DNA of 64,000 nucleotides from G963674835 sp963674835 (GTDB lineage Bacteria; Planctomycetota; Planctomycetia; Pirellulales; Thermoguttaceae), in NCBI GenBank assembly GCA_963674835.2, contig CAXXKC010000003.1, positions 1,054,001 to 1,118,000 on the forward strand, in the 5' to 3' direction. Below are positions 57,851 to 64,000 of this stretch, piece by piece. Under the pieces are notes generated by a model. It did no database searches, was not told the DNA's origin, and worked only from the letters and a program-made list of their open reading frames with translations. A program made the translations under genes and the position numbers. Position 1 is the stretch's first letter. Every line of letters begins with the position of its first letter.

Positions 57851-57992
57851 CCCCCAACGCAACACCGCTTCCCCCAACGCAACACCGCTTCCCCCAACGC
57901 AACTCCGCCACCCCAACGCAACTCCGCCACCCCAACGTAACTCCGCCACCCCAACGTAACTCCGCCACCCCAACGTAACTCCGCCGCCCCAA
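57851..57992 (+). repeat. Tandem repeat, 19-20 bp unit
   Basis: Seven units: two of CCCCCAACGCAACACCGCTT, one of CCCCCAACGCAACTCCGCCA, then four of about 19 bp with CCCCAACGTAACTCCGCCA as the common form. It lies between mnmG and the ABC permease. The last unit grades into the CACAGCCG repeat next to it, so it may be an expansion of a decayed repeat copy. Confidence 0.85.
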
Positions 57993-58017
57993 TGTAGCAC
58001 AGTCGCCCCCGGCTGTG
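57993..58017 (+). repeat. CACAGCCG hairpin repeat, variant
   Basis: TGTAG leader, then CACAGTCGCCCCCGGCTGTG (one arm mismatch), then CCCC. Confidence 0.75.
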
Positions 58018-58060
58018 CCCCAAACCCCAAACCCCAAACCCCAAACCCCAAACCCCAAAC
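58018..58060 (+). repeat. Seven-base tandem repeat, CCCCAAA
   Basis: About six copies of CCCCAAA in a row, like a telomere-type simple repeat. Contiguous with the hairpin repeat on its left. Confidence 0.85.
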
Positions 58061-58076
58061 CACCAGCCACAAGCCA

Positions 58077-60671
58077 CTACCCACTACCCGCTCGCCCCTG
58101 CTCTGCCTCCCGTGCCTGCAGTGTCAGCGTCAGCGTCAGCACCACCGCCCGCCGCCACGCCTCCATCGCCACATATTGCTTCACCGCCACCTCGCCGTAC
58201 CGGCCCCATCCCAGGTCCCACAACAGCGGCGTCGTCGCCACCCACGGCTGCCACGTCACTTGCTCCGGCTGCAGCGCCAGATCCTCACGCGTCATCACAT
58301 CGATCAACCGTGCCGCCCGCACAGACTCCCACGGCGCCAATCGAGGGATCCACGCCGCCTTTATCTCCCAATGCCGGAGCCGGGCCTCCGGCCAATTGCT
58401 CGGTGCCGCCTTCGAGTCGCCCGCGGCAAACGCTCGCAGTAGGAAGTACTTCGACTTGATCACGTCGCCCGGCGATGGCATCTCGGCCAACTCCTCCTTC
58501 AGTCGCCCCAATACCCCCGCAATCTGCTTCGCCGATGCCTTGCCCCTGCGCGCCCAATCCATCAGCGCTCGCCCGACCGACCTCTCCAGCCAATCCGCCT
58601 CGTCCACCTGAATGCTCCGGTGGCGAAGGTGCTTCGAAATCCGCAGCGCCGCCAGGTATCGATCCGCCGCCTGCTCATACTCTCCCCGCGACGCGAGCAC
58701 CTGCCCGCTGCTCAGCACGAGTCGGCCCAATTGCCCCACCTCCATCAGCAACGGCGGCGTTGCCCCGTCGCGCGAGAAGAAATCCGCCTCCTTCCGCCGG
58801 CTGGCCTCCAACGCCAGCTCCAGCGATCGACCGTTCACCGCAACATACGCCACCCGCGACTTCGGCAGCTCACGAGGCTCCCACTCCTCCCCCCTGCCCG
58901 GCCTCTTATTGACCGTCGCATAAGGAGTGACACCAGGGCGACCAACGGGAGCCCGGTATTCGTAGTCTTTTCGTGAGCCCACCAGCCTACTACTTCGGCG
59001 ACCTTCAATAACCCCAGCAACCTCCACGTCTTGTTCCGGCGTGTACGCATTCCACGCCCGCTGATAGATCGCCATCGTCTCTCGTTCCGCCGCCGTCGCC
59101 GGCCGCGCATATTCCTCCGGCGAAAACCCCGGATCGACCCGCGGAATCTGGTACACCCGATACGCCACCACGCCCCCGCACAGCGCCGCCGCCGGCAGCC
59201 CCAACATCCCCACAACCTTCAACCGCGCCCGCAGCCCGCCGCGTTCCAACAGCCAATCCGGCGCGCGCCACCGGCTCGCCGCCAATAGCACCACCGGCAC
59301 CGGCAACACCGACCAGAACCACGGTACTCCCAAGCCCACCATCAACCTCGCCCAACCAACCGCCAACGCCCCAGCCGCCAGTCCAAAGACTCCCGCCAGA
59401 ATCCCGCTCCGCAGCAGAATCGAGCAAAGCTGCCCGGCCGCATACGCCAACACCAGGTAACCCACCACACGGCCCACGTGCGCATAATCGACCACCCACA
59501 ACCCGGCCTGCCACATCTCCCATGCGTTGAACAGCGGACCCCGCGATCCCAACGCCTGCCACGCCGGTGGATCGTTCCGCGGCGAAAACACCAGTGCCCC
59601 GCAAAACACCATTGCCATGATCCCCAGCGCCGGCAGCCCCCACACCAATTGCCGGCTCCACCACACGGCCCCCGGGCTGATTCCCCGATCCGCAAAGAAC
59701 CGAAAGCTCCCTCGCTGCTGGTCGGCCATAAACGCGCACGCGCCCAACAGCGCCACCCCCGCCACAGCGAAACACCAGGCCAAATCGAAAATCCGCCCCA
59801 TGTGTTCTGGAACCCATTGCGATCCGACTCCCGGCGCCGCCAGCAACAATACCCCACACACCACCGCAAACATCAACGACGCCGATTGCCGCCAGTGCTG
59901 CCACACCAACCGCGAGAACTCGCCCCGACAGCATCGCAGCAGCCGCGCGGAGCTCGACCTGCCCGCCGCTCTGGCCGGCAACGCCTCCGGAAACCATCGC
60001 CACTGTGGCTCGCCGCGCAGCCACCGCAGCCCCAGCCACACGTCCGCCGCCGCCACCAGCAACGCAACCGCCCCCCTTTGCGGCAACGCCTGAACGTAGA
60101 CCGCCGTCTCCCAGTACCGGTGCATCTGCGACTGCACCAGCGGGGCCACCATGAAGTGAACCACGAACGACGCCGCAGCGCTGCCCAAAACGGCCGCCGT
60201 AATCGCCCGCATCGTCACCAGCGAAAACAGAACGCTCCACACGAACACTTCCACCACCCCCATGCCCCACAATCCCCACAGCCCCCGCGCCGTGGCCCAA
60301 TCCGGCGACTCCCCGCCGGCCAACCCGATCGCCGACAACCACAGCAACCCCGCCATGGCCGGAATGCTCACCGCCGCAAACCACAGCTTCCCCGAAAGCA
60401 GCCCGCCCGCGGTCACCGGCAGAACCCGCTGAAACTCGTACGTCCCAAACTCGTGCTCCGCCGCGAACAACACGGCCCCGCACCCCAACGCGTACAGGGC
60501 CGTCGCCGCCAGCGCCGTCCCGTACAGCCACTCCATCCGGTCCGAACCCGGATTGGCCAACGCCAAGGCGGCAACCTGCACGGCCGCCGCCACCGCCAGC
60601 GCCGAGATCCAAAACGCGCGCTGGATCCGGTACTCTTTCCACAGCAGTCGAATCGCGATCGGACGGCTCAT
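58077..60671 (-). CDS. ABC transporter permease, ABC-2 like
   Basis: Product of 864 residues with many membrane helices. Its N-terminal MSRPIAIRLLWKEYRIQRAFW is the usual start of ABC-2-type permeases, with helices at FWISALAVAAAVQVAALALA, LYALGCGAVLFAAEHEF, and so on. A hydrophilic C-terminal region (from about residue 515) has a helical domain with DREGATPPLLMEVGQLGRLVLSSGQVL-like sequence, not typical of permeases. It overlaps the ATPase gene by one base (TGATG). The cargo is unknown; together with a YtrA-type regulator the three genes form an efflux or envelope-stress module. Confidence 0.9.
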   Translation of the reverse strand: MSRPIAIRLLWKEYRIQRAFWISALAVAAAVQVAALALANPGSDRMEWLYGTALAATALYALGCGAVLFAAEHEFGTYEFQRVLPVTAGGLLSGKLWFAAVSIPAMAGLLWLSAIGLAGGESPDWATARGLWGLWGMGVVEVFVWSVLFSLVTMRAITAAVLGSAAASFVVHFMVAPLVQSQMHRYWETAVYVQALPQRGAVALLVAAADVWLGLRWLRGEPQWRWFPEALPARAAGRSSSARLLRCCRGEFSRLVWQHWRQSASLMFAVVCGVLLLAAPGVGSQWVPEHMGRIFDLAWCFAVAGVALLGACAFMADQQRGSFRFFADRGISPGAVWWSRQLVWGLPALGIMAMVFCGALVFSPRNDPPAWQALGSRGPLFNAWEMWQAGLWVVDYAHVGRVVGYLVLAYAAGQLCSILLRSGILAGVFGLAAGALAVGWARLMVGLGVPWFWSVLPVPVVLLAASRWRAPDWLLERGGLRARLKVVGMLGLPAAALCGGVVAYRVYQIPRVDPGFSPEEYARPATAAERETMAIYQRAWNAYTPEQDVEVAGVIEGRRSSRLVGSRKDYEYRAPVGRPGVTPYATVNKRPGRGEEWEPRELPKSRVAYVAVNGRSLELALEASRRKEADFFSRDGATPPLLMEVGQLGRLVLSSGQVLASRGEYEQAADRYLAALRISKHLRHRSIQVDEADWLERSVGRALMDWARRGKASAKQIAGVLGRLKEELAEMPSPGDVIKSKYFLLRAFAAGDSKAAPSNWPEARLRHWEIKAAWIPRLAPWESVRAARLIDVMTREDLALQPEQVTWQPWVATTPLLWDLGWGRYGEVAVKQYVAMEAWRRAVVLTLTLTLQAREAEQGRAGSG

Positions 60672-61594
60672 CACACCCGTGCCTCCTCGAGCGACCGGCC
60701 GTTGCCCGACGGCTGACGCTGCATGTAGGCCACAAAAATCTCCTCCAGGTTCACCGGCCGCCGCTCCACCCCGCGAACCGCCGGATGACGCTCCAGCGCC
60801 GCAACCCCTTCCTCACCCGCGCCGCGCACGATCAGTTGCCACTGCCGCGCCCGCTGCCGCCGGCTGAGAATCTCTCCGCCCAGTTCCACCGGCGGCACGG
60901 CACCGTCGGCCGTCGTCACAATCACTTCCTCCACCTGCTTCTTCAACTCGTCCAGGCGTTCCACCACCAGCAGATGTCCCTCGCGCACGATCGCCACGAT
61001 GTCCGCCACCCGTTCCACCTCGCCGATCTGATGGCTCGACAACAGCACCGTCTGCCCCGCCGCCGCCCGATCCACCATGCTCTCCAAAAACTCTCGCCGC
61101 ACCAGCGCGTCCAGCCCCGACGTCGGCTCGTCCAACACCAACAGCTCCGGCTCGTGCGCCATCGCCAGCGCCAGCGACACCTTCGCCCGCATCCCCTTCG
61201 ACAGCGACTTCAACCGCCGATCCTCCGGCAAGTGAAAGCCGCGGGCCAACTTCACGTACTGCGAAAAGTAACCGTCCGCATAGAAACCGGCCGCAAACCA
61301 GCCGATCTCCGCCACGGTCATCCACTCGTACAACGTCGGCCGCTCCGGCACGTACCCGACCCGCCGGCGGATCTCCAGCCCTTGCCTCCGACTGTCCAGC
61401 CCCAACACCTCCGCCTTCCCCGCGTCCGCCTCCGCAAGTCCCAGCAAGATTCGGATGGCCGTCGTCTTCCCTGCCCCGTTCTCGCCCAGCAGTGCGAAGA
61501 CCACCCCCGGCGGAACCTCCAGCGACACATCCACCAGCGCCGCCTGCCGGCCGAAATGCTTGCTGACCTTCTCCATGCGAATGATCCCTTCCAT
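60671..61594 (-). CDS. ABC transporter ATP-binding protein
   Basis: Product of 307 residues. Walker A GENGAGKTT (37-45), a degenerate signature LSKGM, Walker B LLVLDEPTSGLD and switch histidine in LLSSHQIGEVER. The C-terminal 70 residues, ending near the repeat-like VRGVERRPVNLEEIFVAYM, are like the extension of CcmA/NatA-type ATPases. It is the second gene of the operon (4 bp from the regulator, 1-base overlap with the permease). The Q-loop and other contacts are normal, so it should be active. It would power the adjacent permease. Confidence 0.95.
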   Translation of the reverse strand: MEGIIRMEKVSKHFGRQAALVDVSLEVPPGVVFALLGENGAGKTTAIRILLGLAEADAGKAEVLGLDSRRQGLEIRRRVGYVPERPTLYEWMTVAEIGWFAAGFYADGYFSQYVKLARGFHLPEDRRLKSLSKGMRAKVSLALAMAHEPELLVLDEPTSGLDALVRREFLESMVDRAAAGQTVLLSSHQIGEVERVADIVAIVREGHLLVVERLDELKKQVEEVIVTTADGAVPPVELGGEILSRRQRARQWQLIVRGAGEEGVAALERHPAVRGVERRPVNLEEIFVAYMQRQPSGNGRSLEEARV

Positions 61595-61598
61595 CAGC

Positions 61599-61988
61599 TC
61601 ACACCTCCTCTCGCCGTATCGTTGCCAGTTCTTCCGCCACCAACGCCTCCACCTCCTCGCCGGAAAGCCGGCTCTGCCTCGCCTCCAGCAACACGTGCCT
61701 CAAACGGTCGCGAATCAACCGCACCCGCTCCCGACCGCACTGCTCCACGGCCCCGACCGCCACCGCCAGCCCCTGCCCCCGAACCGCCTCCAACACATTC
61801 TCATCCTGCAAACACCGATACGCCCGCGCCACCGTGTTCGGGTTGATCGCCAGCTCCCGCGCCAACTCGCGCACCGACGGAATCAACTCCCCCGCCTTCA
61901 ACGCCTCCCCGGCGATCGCAAACTTGATCTGCCGCACAATCTGGTCGTAAATCGCCAAACCGTTCGATGGATCGATCTGAAAGAACAT
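61599..61988 (-). CDS. GntR-family regulator, YtrA subfamily
   Basis: Product of 129 residues. Residues about 8-72 are the GntR winged helix (GLAIYDQIVRQIKFAIAGEALKAGELIPSVRELARELAINPNTVARAYRCLQ in outline). The short helical tail (VRLIRDRLRHVLLEARQSRLSGEEVEALV) is typical of YtrA-type regulators, which control ABC transporters they are encoded with. This fits exactly: the ATPase and permease follow on the same strand. A strong operator (TGTACTAG, CACA, CTAGTACA) lies 12 bp upstream of the start. The gene product probably represses its own operon until a ligand or stress relieves it. Confidence 0.95.
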   Translation of the reverse strand: MFFQIDPSNGLAIYDQIVRQIKFAIAGEALKAGELIPSVRELARELAINPNTVARAYRCLQDENVLEAVRGQGLAVAVGAVEQCGRERVRLIRDRLRHVLLEARQSRLSGEEVEALVAEELATIRREEV

Positions 61989-61999
61989 GGATACACTCC

Positions 62000-62019
62000 T
62001 GTACTAGCACACTAGTACA
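62000..62019 (-). promoter_or_regulatory. YtrA-type operator of the ABC transporter operon
   Basis: Inverted repeat TGTACTAGCACACTAGTACA with two perfect 8-bp arms and a 4-base spacer, immediately upstream of the regulator's ribosome site (AGGAGTG). Inferred target of the GntR-type protein. Confidence 0.75.
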
Positions 62020-62046
62020 CTACCCCAAACCAACCACCCCTGTCAA
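62017..62046 (-). promoter_or_regulatory. Probable promoter overlapping the operator
   Basis: Minus strand: TTGACA (62046-62041), 18-bp spacer, TAGTGT (62022-62017). The -10 box overlaps the operator's edge, which would let the bound regulator block RNA polymerase. Confidence 0.55.
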
Positions 62047-62487
62047 CCCCCAACCACCCCGCCTTCCACTTTCCGCCCTCCGCTTCCCTCAATCCCCTTC
62101 GATTTTCAAACGAGCCGTCCAGAAAGACCTTCCAAACCGTCTTCGTCAGTACCCATGGGCAGCAACAGCGGGAAATGTGGAGTCACAACGCCACAATCGA
62201 TGCCGCCACTCCGAACGGCCGCGCCTGCACCGCGATGCGAAAAAACGGGCGATTTCTCACAGCAAGGCCCGAACGCAGGCCATACCCCTGCTTCCCCCAC
62301 CGTTCAACAAGCCCAATGCCTGGCCCGAACGGCGAACCGCAGACGCTCGACCACTCACAGCGGCTCCTTCTACGGGCCATTGATTGCCCCCACGGGCGTG
62401 AAGCGGTAGGATGAGGCCACATAACAACCCTCCATAGATGGGACTGGGATGCGTATGCACACCATCCAGCCGCCCACTTGTCAACCC
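62047..62487. other. Intergenic, no integrase seen
   Basis: About 440 bp between the ABC operon and the cassette array. No frame resembles an integron integrase or its C-terminal tyrosine motif on either strand. Confidence 0.6.
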
Positions 62488-62555
62488 GCTTACTGAAGCA
62501 TTCCTTCAGTATGCAGGGCTTACTGAAGCGGTTTCCGTGTAATAACAAGTTCGGC
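62488..62555 (+). other. attI-like integron recombination site
   Basis: Two direct repeats GCTTACTGAAGC (62488-62499 and 62518-62529), 30 bp apart, precede TAATAACAAGTTCGGC. The last bases resemble the end of attI1 (AACAAAGTTAGGC). GTTCGGC (62549-62555) is the start of the first cassette and is complementary to that cassette's own attC left end (GCCGAAC at 62855-62861). Interpretation inferred. Confidence 0.55.
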
Positions 62556-62568
62556 CGCATCACATTTA

Positions 62569-62847
62569 ATGCACACATCCACAGTTCATTTTCAGCTGAA
62601 CGAAGCGCTCACCCATCTCCAGGAGATTATCTCGGAGCTGGACGACGGGCGGATGCACTCCGACGATACGCCGGAGCTTGCCGTTGCACTTGGACACATC
62701 CTCGACCACATCTGCAAGGCATGGAACGTACGCGAGCTATCGTTGGAACAGATGGCGGCGATGTCGCAGGAAGAGCACGACCGCATGTGCAGCACTGTCC
62801 CGAACTTCCACGGGCGGCGAGTGTTGGGAGAATTTGCTTGCGGGTGA
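62569..62847 (+). CDS. Integron cassette gene 1, all-helical small protein
   Basis: Product of 92 residues, no recognised domain: HFQLNEALTHLQEIISELDDGRMHSDDTP at the N-terminus, then LAVALGHILDHICKAWN, LEQMAAMSQEEHDRM and a short basic end. It is helical and acidic in the first half. The start lies 19 bp from the cassette's left boundary and has no clear ribosome site, common in cassette genes. It sits between an attI-like site and attC1. Function unknown. Confidence 0.75.
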   Translation: MHTSTVHFQLNEALTHLQEIISELDDGRMHSDDTPELAVALGHILDHICKAWNVRELSLEQMAAMSQEEHDRMCSTVPNFHGRRVLGEFACG

Positions 62848-62854
62848 CGGGCAG

Positions 62855-62944
62855 GCCGAACCAAATGTTGGACCGAAGTCGCGGTAACGGTCCTCGAAAA
62901 TGGTGAGTTGATCGACCGCGACTCGGTCAACATTGGCGTTGGAC
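62855..62944 (+). other. attC recombination site 1
   Basis: From GCCGAAC (62855-62861) to GTTGGAC (62938-62944). The two arms pair over AATGTTG, ACCG and AGTCGCGGT, leaving unpaired extra bases on one strand, as in known attC sites. Loop of about 29 bases. GTTGGAC starts the next cassette. Confidence 0.82.
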
Positions 62945-62958
62945 CGCAGCATCACGCC

Positions 62959-63207
62959 ATGCCATTTACCAACGTCATTAAGCCGCCCTCACCGGATGGA
63001 AGCTTGTATGCTTGTCCGTGCTGCGGAGAGCGCACTCTTCCGGAGCGTGGCGCTTACGACATTTGCGGCAAGTGCGGTTGGGAGGACGATGGACAGGACG
63101 ATCACGATGCTGACGAGGTGCGCGGCGGACCGAACGGCACGTTTAGTTTGACACAGGCTCGCCAGGCTTTCCGCGATCAGCAGGCGAGAGAGCGAGAATG
63201 GAGATGA
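62959..63207 (+). CDS. Integron cassette gene 2, CPCC-type cysteine-rich protein
   Basis: Product of 82 residues. The zinc-type motif YACPCCGERTL and YDICGKCGWEDD, with GGPNGTFSLTQARQAF, fits the Cys-rich CPCC family of small bacterial proteins. Four cysteines are in two C-x-x-C pairs. The start at 62959 is 20 bp from the cassette boundary; a TTG further upstream would cross attC1, so it is rejected. Members are of unknown function; some are predicted immunity proteins. Confidence 0.82.
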   Translation: MPFTNVIKPPSPDGSLYACPCCGERTLPERGAYDICGKCGWEDDGQDDHDADEVRGGPNGTFSLTQARQAFRDQQAREREWR

Positions 63208-63226
63208 TTGCACTGATGCACACATG

Positions 63227-63352
63227 GTCCAACAAGTCGGTGGAGACGAACCGCCGCCCCGCTTCTCCGCTCAACGCTGGGCGGGAGTTCGGCCGCGTCT
63301 CGTGCGCTCTCCCGTCTCTGTCGGCGGCGGTCGCTCACCTCTGGCGTTGACT
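63227..63352 (+). other. attC recombination site 2
   Basis: From GTCCAAC (63227-63233) to GTTGACT (63346-63352). Arms pair over GGTG and ACCGCCGCC with bulges. The left end is the exact complement of GTTGGAC, the first seven bases of cassette 2. Confidence 0.8.
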
Positions 63353-63360
63353 GGACAGAG

Positions 63361-63699
63361 ATGACGAAGCACGTGTTCCGAATTGAGGTAGAGGTCGGCC
63401 CCATGGAGGGCACACAGTTGCCGTCCGACTGTGCTGGGGCCTTCGTCAATGTCTTTTTGGGGGCTGACGAAATCCGTGCCGCAATAGATACTGTTGAGAA
63501 GCAACTCCTCGCCGATCGCTACAGGCCTGTGTCCGTGTACGCCGCGTTTGCACTGGACCTCGAAGGAACCGATTACGACACCGACGAGGAGGGATACCCA
63601 GGGAACGATGACTTGTCCGAGCTTCAAGCCAATGGCGGGCTTTGGTATGGTCCCTTCAACTGCTTTCCTCCAGAAGATCAAGAGACAGAAAACGACTGA
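63361..63699 (+). CDS. Integron cassette gene 3, acidic protein of unknown function
   Basis: Product of 112 residues. FRIEVEVGPMEG and VNVFLGADEIRAAIDTVEKQLL suggest an alpha/beta fold; the C-terminal half is strongly acidic (LEGTDYDTDEEGYPGNDD). No recognised domain. It starts 9 bp after attC2's end. A complement to its cassette start (AGTCAAC) is not found before the window ends, so its attC either lies further on or has been lost. Confidence 0.75.
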   Translation: MTKHVFRIEVEVGPMEGTQLPSDCAGAFVNVFLGADEIRAAIDTVEKQLLADRYRPVSVYAAFALDLEGTDYDTDEEGYPGNDDLSELQANGGLWYGPFNCFPPEDQETEND

Positions 63700-63745
63700 A
63701 GGCAAAGCCATCCAATCCATCCACCTGACCGTGTATTTCGGCAGG

Positions 63746-63782
63746 GTGGCACTGGCGACAGAGGGTGAGAAATGTGTGCCAC
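63746..63782 (+). repeat. Short inverted repeat near the right edge
   Basis: GTGGCAC at 63746-63752 pairs with GTGCCAC at 63776-63782, with 23 bases between. It lies after cassette gene 3. Confidence 0.5.
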
Positions 63783-63820
63783 TGGCTTTGCCCATTGGTA
63801 TCGACACAAGTGTCCCTGCT

Positions 63821-64000
63821 TTACGGTGGTTGGCCGGAAGAGGGGCAGTGGAGAGCGAAGGCGGCCACCGCATGGAGATCGTTGAGAGAATGGGTTTGCA
63901 GAAGCTCCAACATCGCAAGCAACGTCCACAGCCCGGCAAGGAGTGCAGGCTCGGTGTAGCTGCGACCGTGCTTCATCTGTCGACCACTGAGACGCACCAA
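63821..64000 (-). other. Open frame running off the right edge
   Basis: Minus strand frame of 59 codons plus stop, entering from beyond 64000: hydrophobic EPALLAGLWTLLAMLELL then HSLNDLHAVAAFALHCPSSG. Opposite in direction to the cassette genes. It could be the C-terminus of a gene, or chance. Confidence 0.25.

Noticed and set aside
62047..62548. Possible integron integrase upstream of the cassettes
   Set aside because: No tyrosine-recombinase motif or the IntI-specific patch on any frame; the frames present are short and unlike the family.

Overview
This is a GC-rich bacterial chromosomal window with about 41 genes I can support. It most likely comes from a planctomycete (Planctomycetota). 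The reasons are many secreted or Tat-exported sugar-modifying proteins (Gfo/Idh/MocA family, sugar epimerase-type TIM barrel, GH127, BNR/sialidase-like), a PEP-CTERM protein, a tandem-domain microcompartment shell protein, an excisionase-type HTH fused to a receiver, a desulfoferrodoxin, and dense families of short interspersed hairpins. This is an inference from gene content; there is no rRNA or tRNA in the window to confirm it.

Layout. 1-3.9 kb (minus): glycosyltransferase (cut by the window edge), SAM methyltransferase, UvrD-type helicase. 4.3-7.4 kb (plus): Tat-exported sugar epimerase-like protein and two secreted Gfo/Idh/MocA paralogues. 7.6-10.2 kb (minus): a large protein with two RNA polymerase alpha-CTD-like repeats plus a sigma region-4-like helix-turn-helix. 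10.9-18.6 kb: HEAT protein, a LuxR-type regulator without a phospho-acceptor, thioredoxin-NHL protein, aldo/keto reductase, desulfoferrodoxin, lipoprotein, YdcF-like protein, 2-Cys peroxiredoxin. 19.1-24.2 kb: a 1487-residue membrane protein coupled to a HAD phosphatase. 24.3-33.1 kb: universal-stress-like protein, two-component pair, DUF4139-type protein, hybrid kinase, aspartyl-protease-like protein. 33.6-34.5 kb: a metallo-beta-lactamase-fold hydrolase. 34.7-46.2 kb (minus): secreted glycan block (two BNR proteins, GH127, phosphoesterase-PQQ fusion, PEP-CTERM protein). 46.6-51.2 kb: squalene-hopene cyclase and a membrane glycosyltransferase. 51.4-53.1 kb: DapA-family aldolase and a tandem-BMC shell protein. 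53.1-55.5 kb: histidine kinase and HTH-receiver regulator. 55.9-57.8 kb: mnmG. 58.1-62.0 kb: YtrA-type regulator, ABC ATPase and permease with a clear operator.

The right end (about 62.49-63.7 kb) is the most unusual region. It is a short integron-type gene-cassette array with an attI-like start and two attC sites, carrying three small cassette genes, with no integrase in the window. The first seven bases of each of the first two cassettes are exactly complementary to the left core site of that cassette's own attC. This is the expected signature of circular-cassette integration and is hard to get by chance.

Two further genome-scale signals stand out. A 97-bp palindromic element occurs about five times, and one copy lies in frame inside the membrane glycosyltransferase gene, which carries a second GC-rich element in another loop. 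A 20-bp perfect hairpin family recurs mostly between genes, always in the same orientation.
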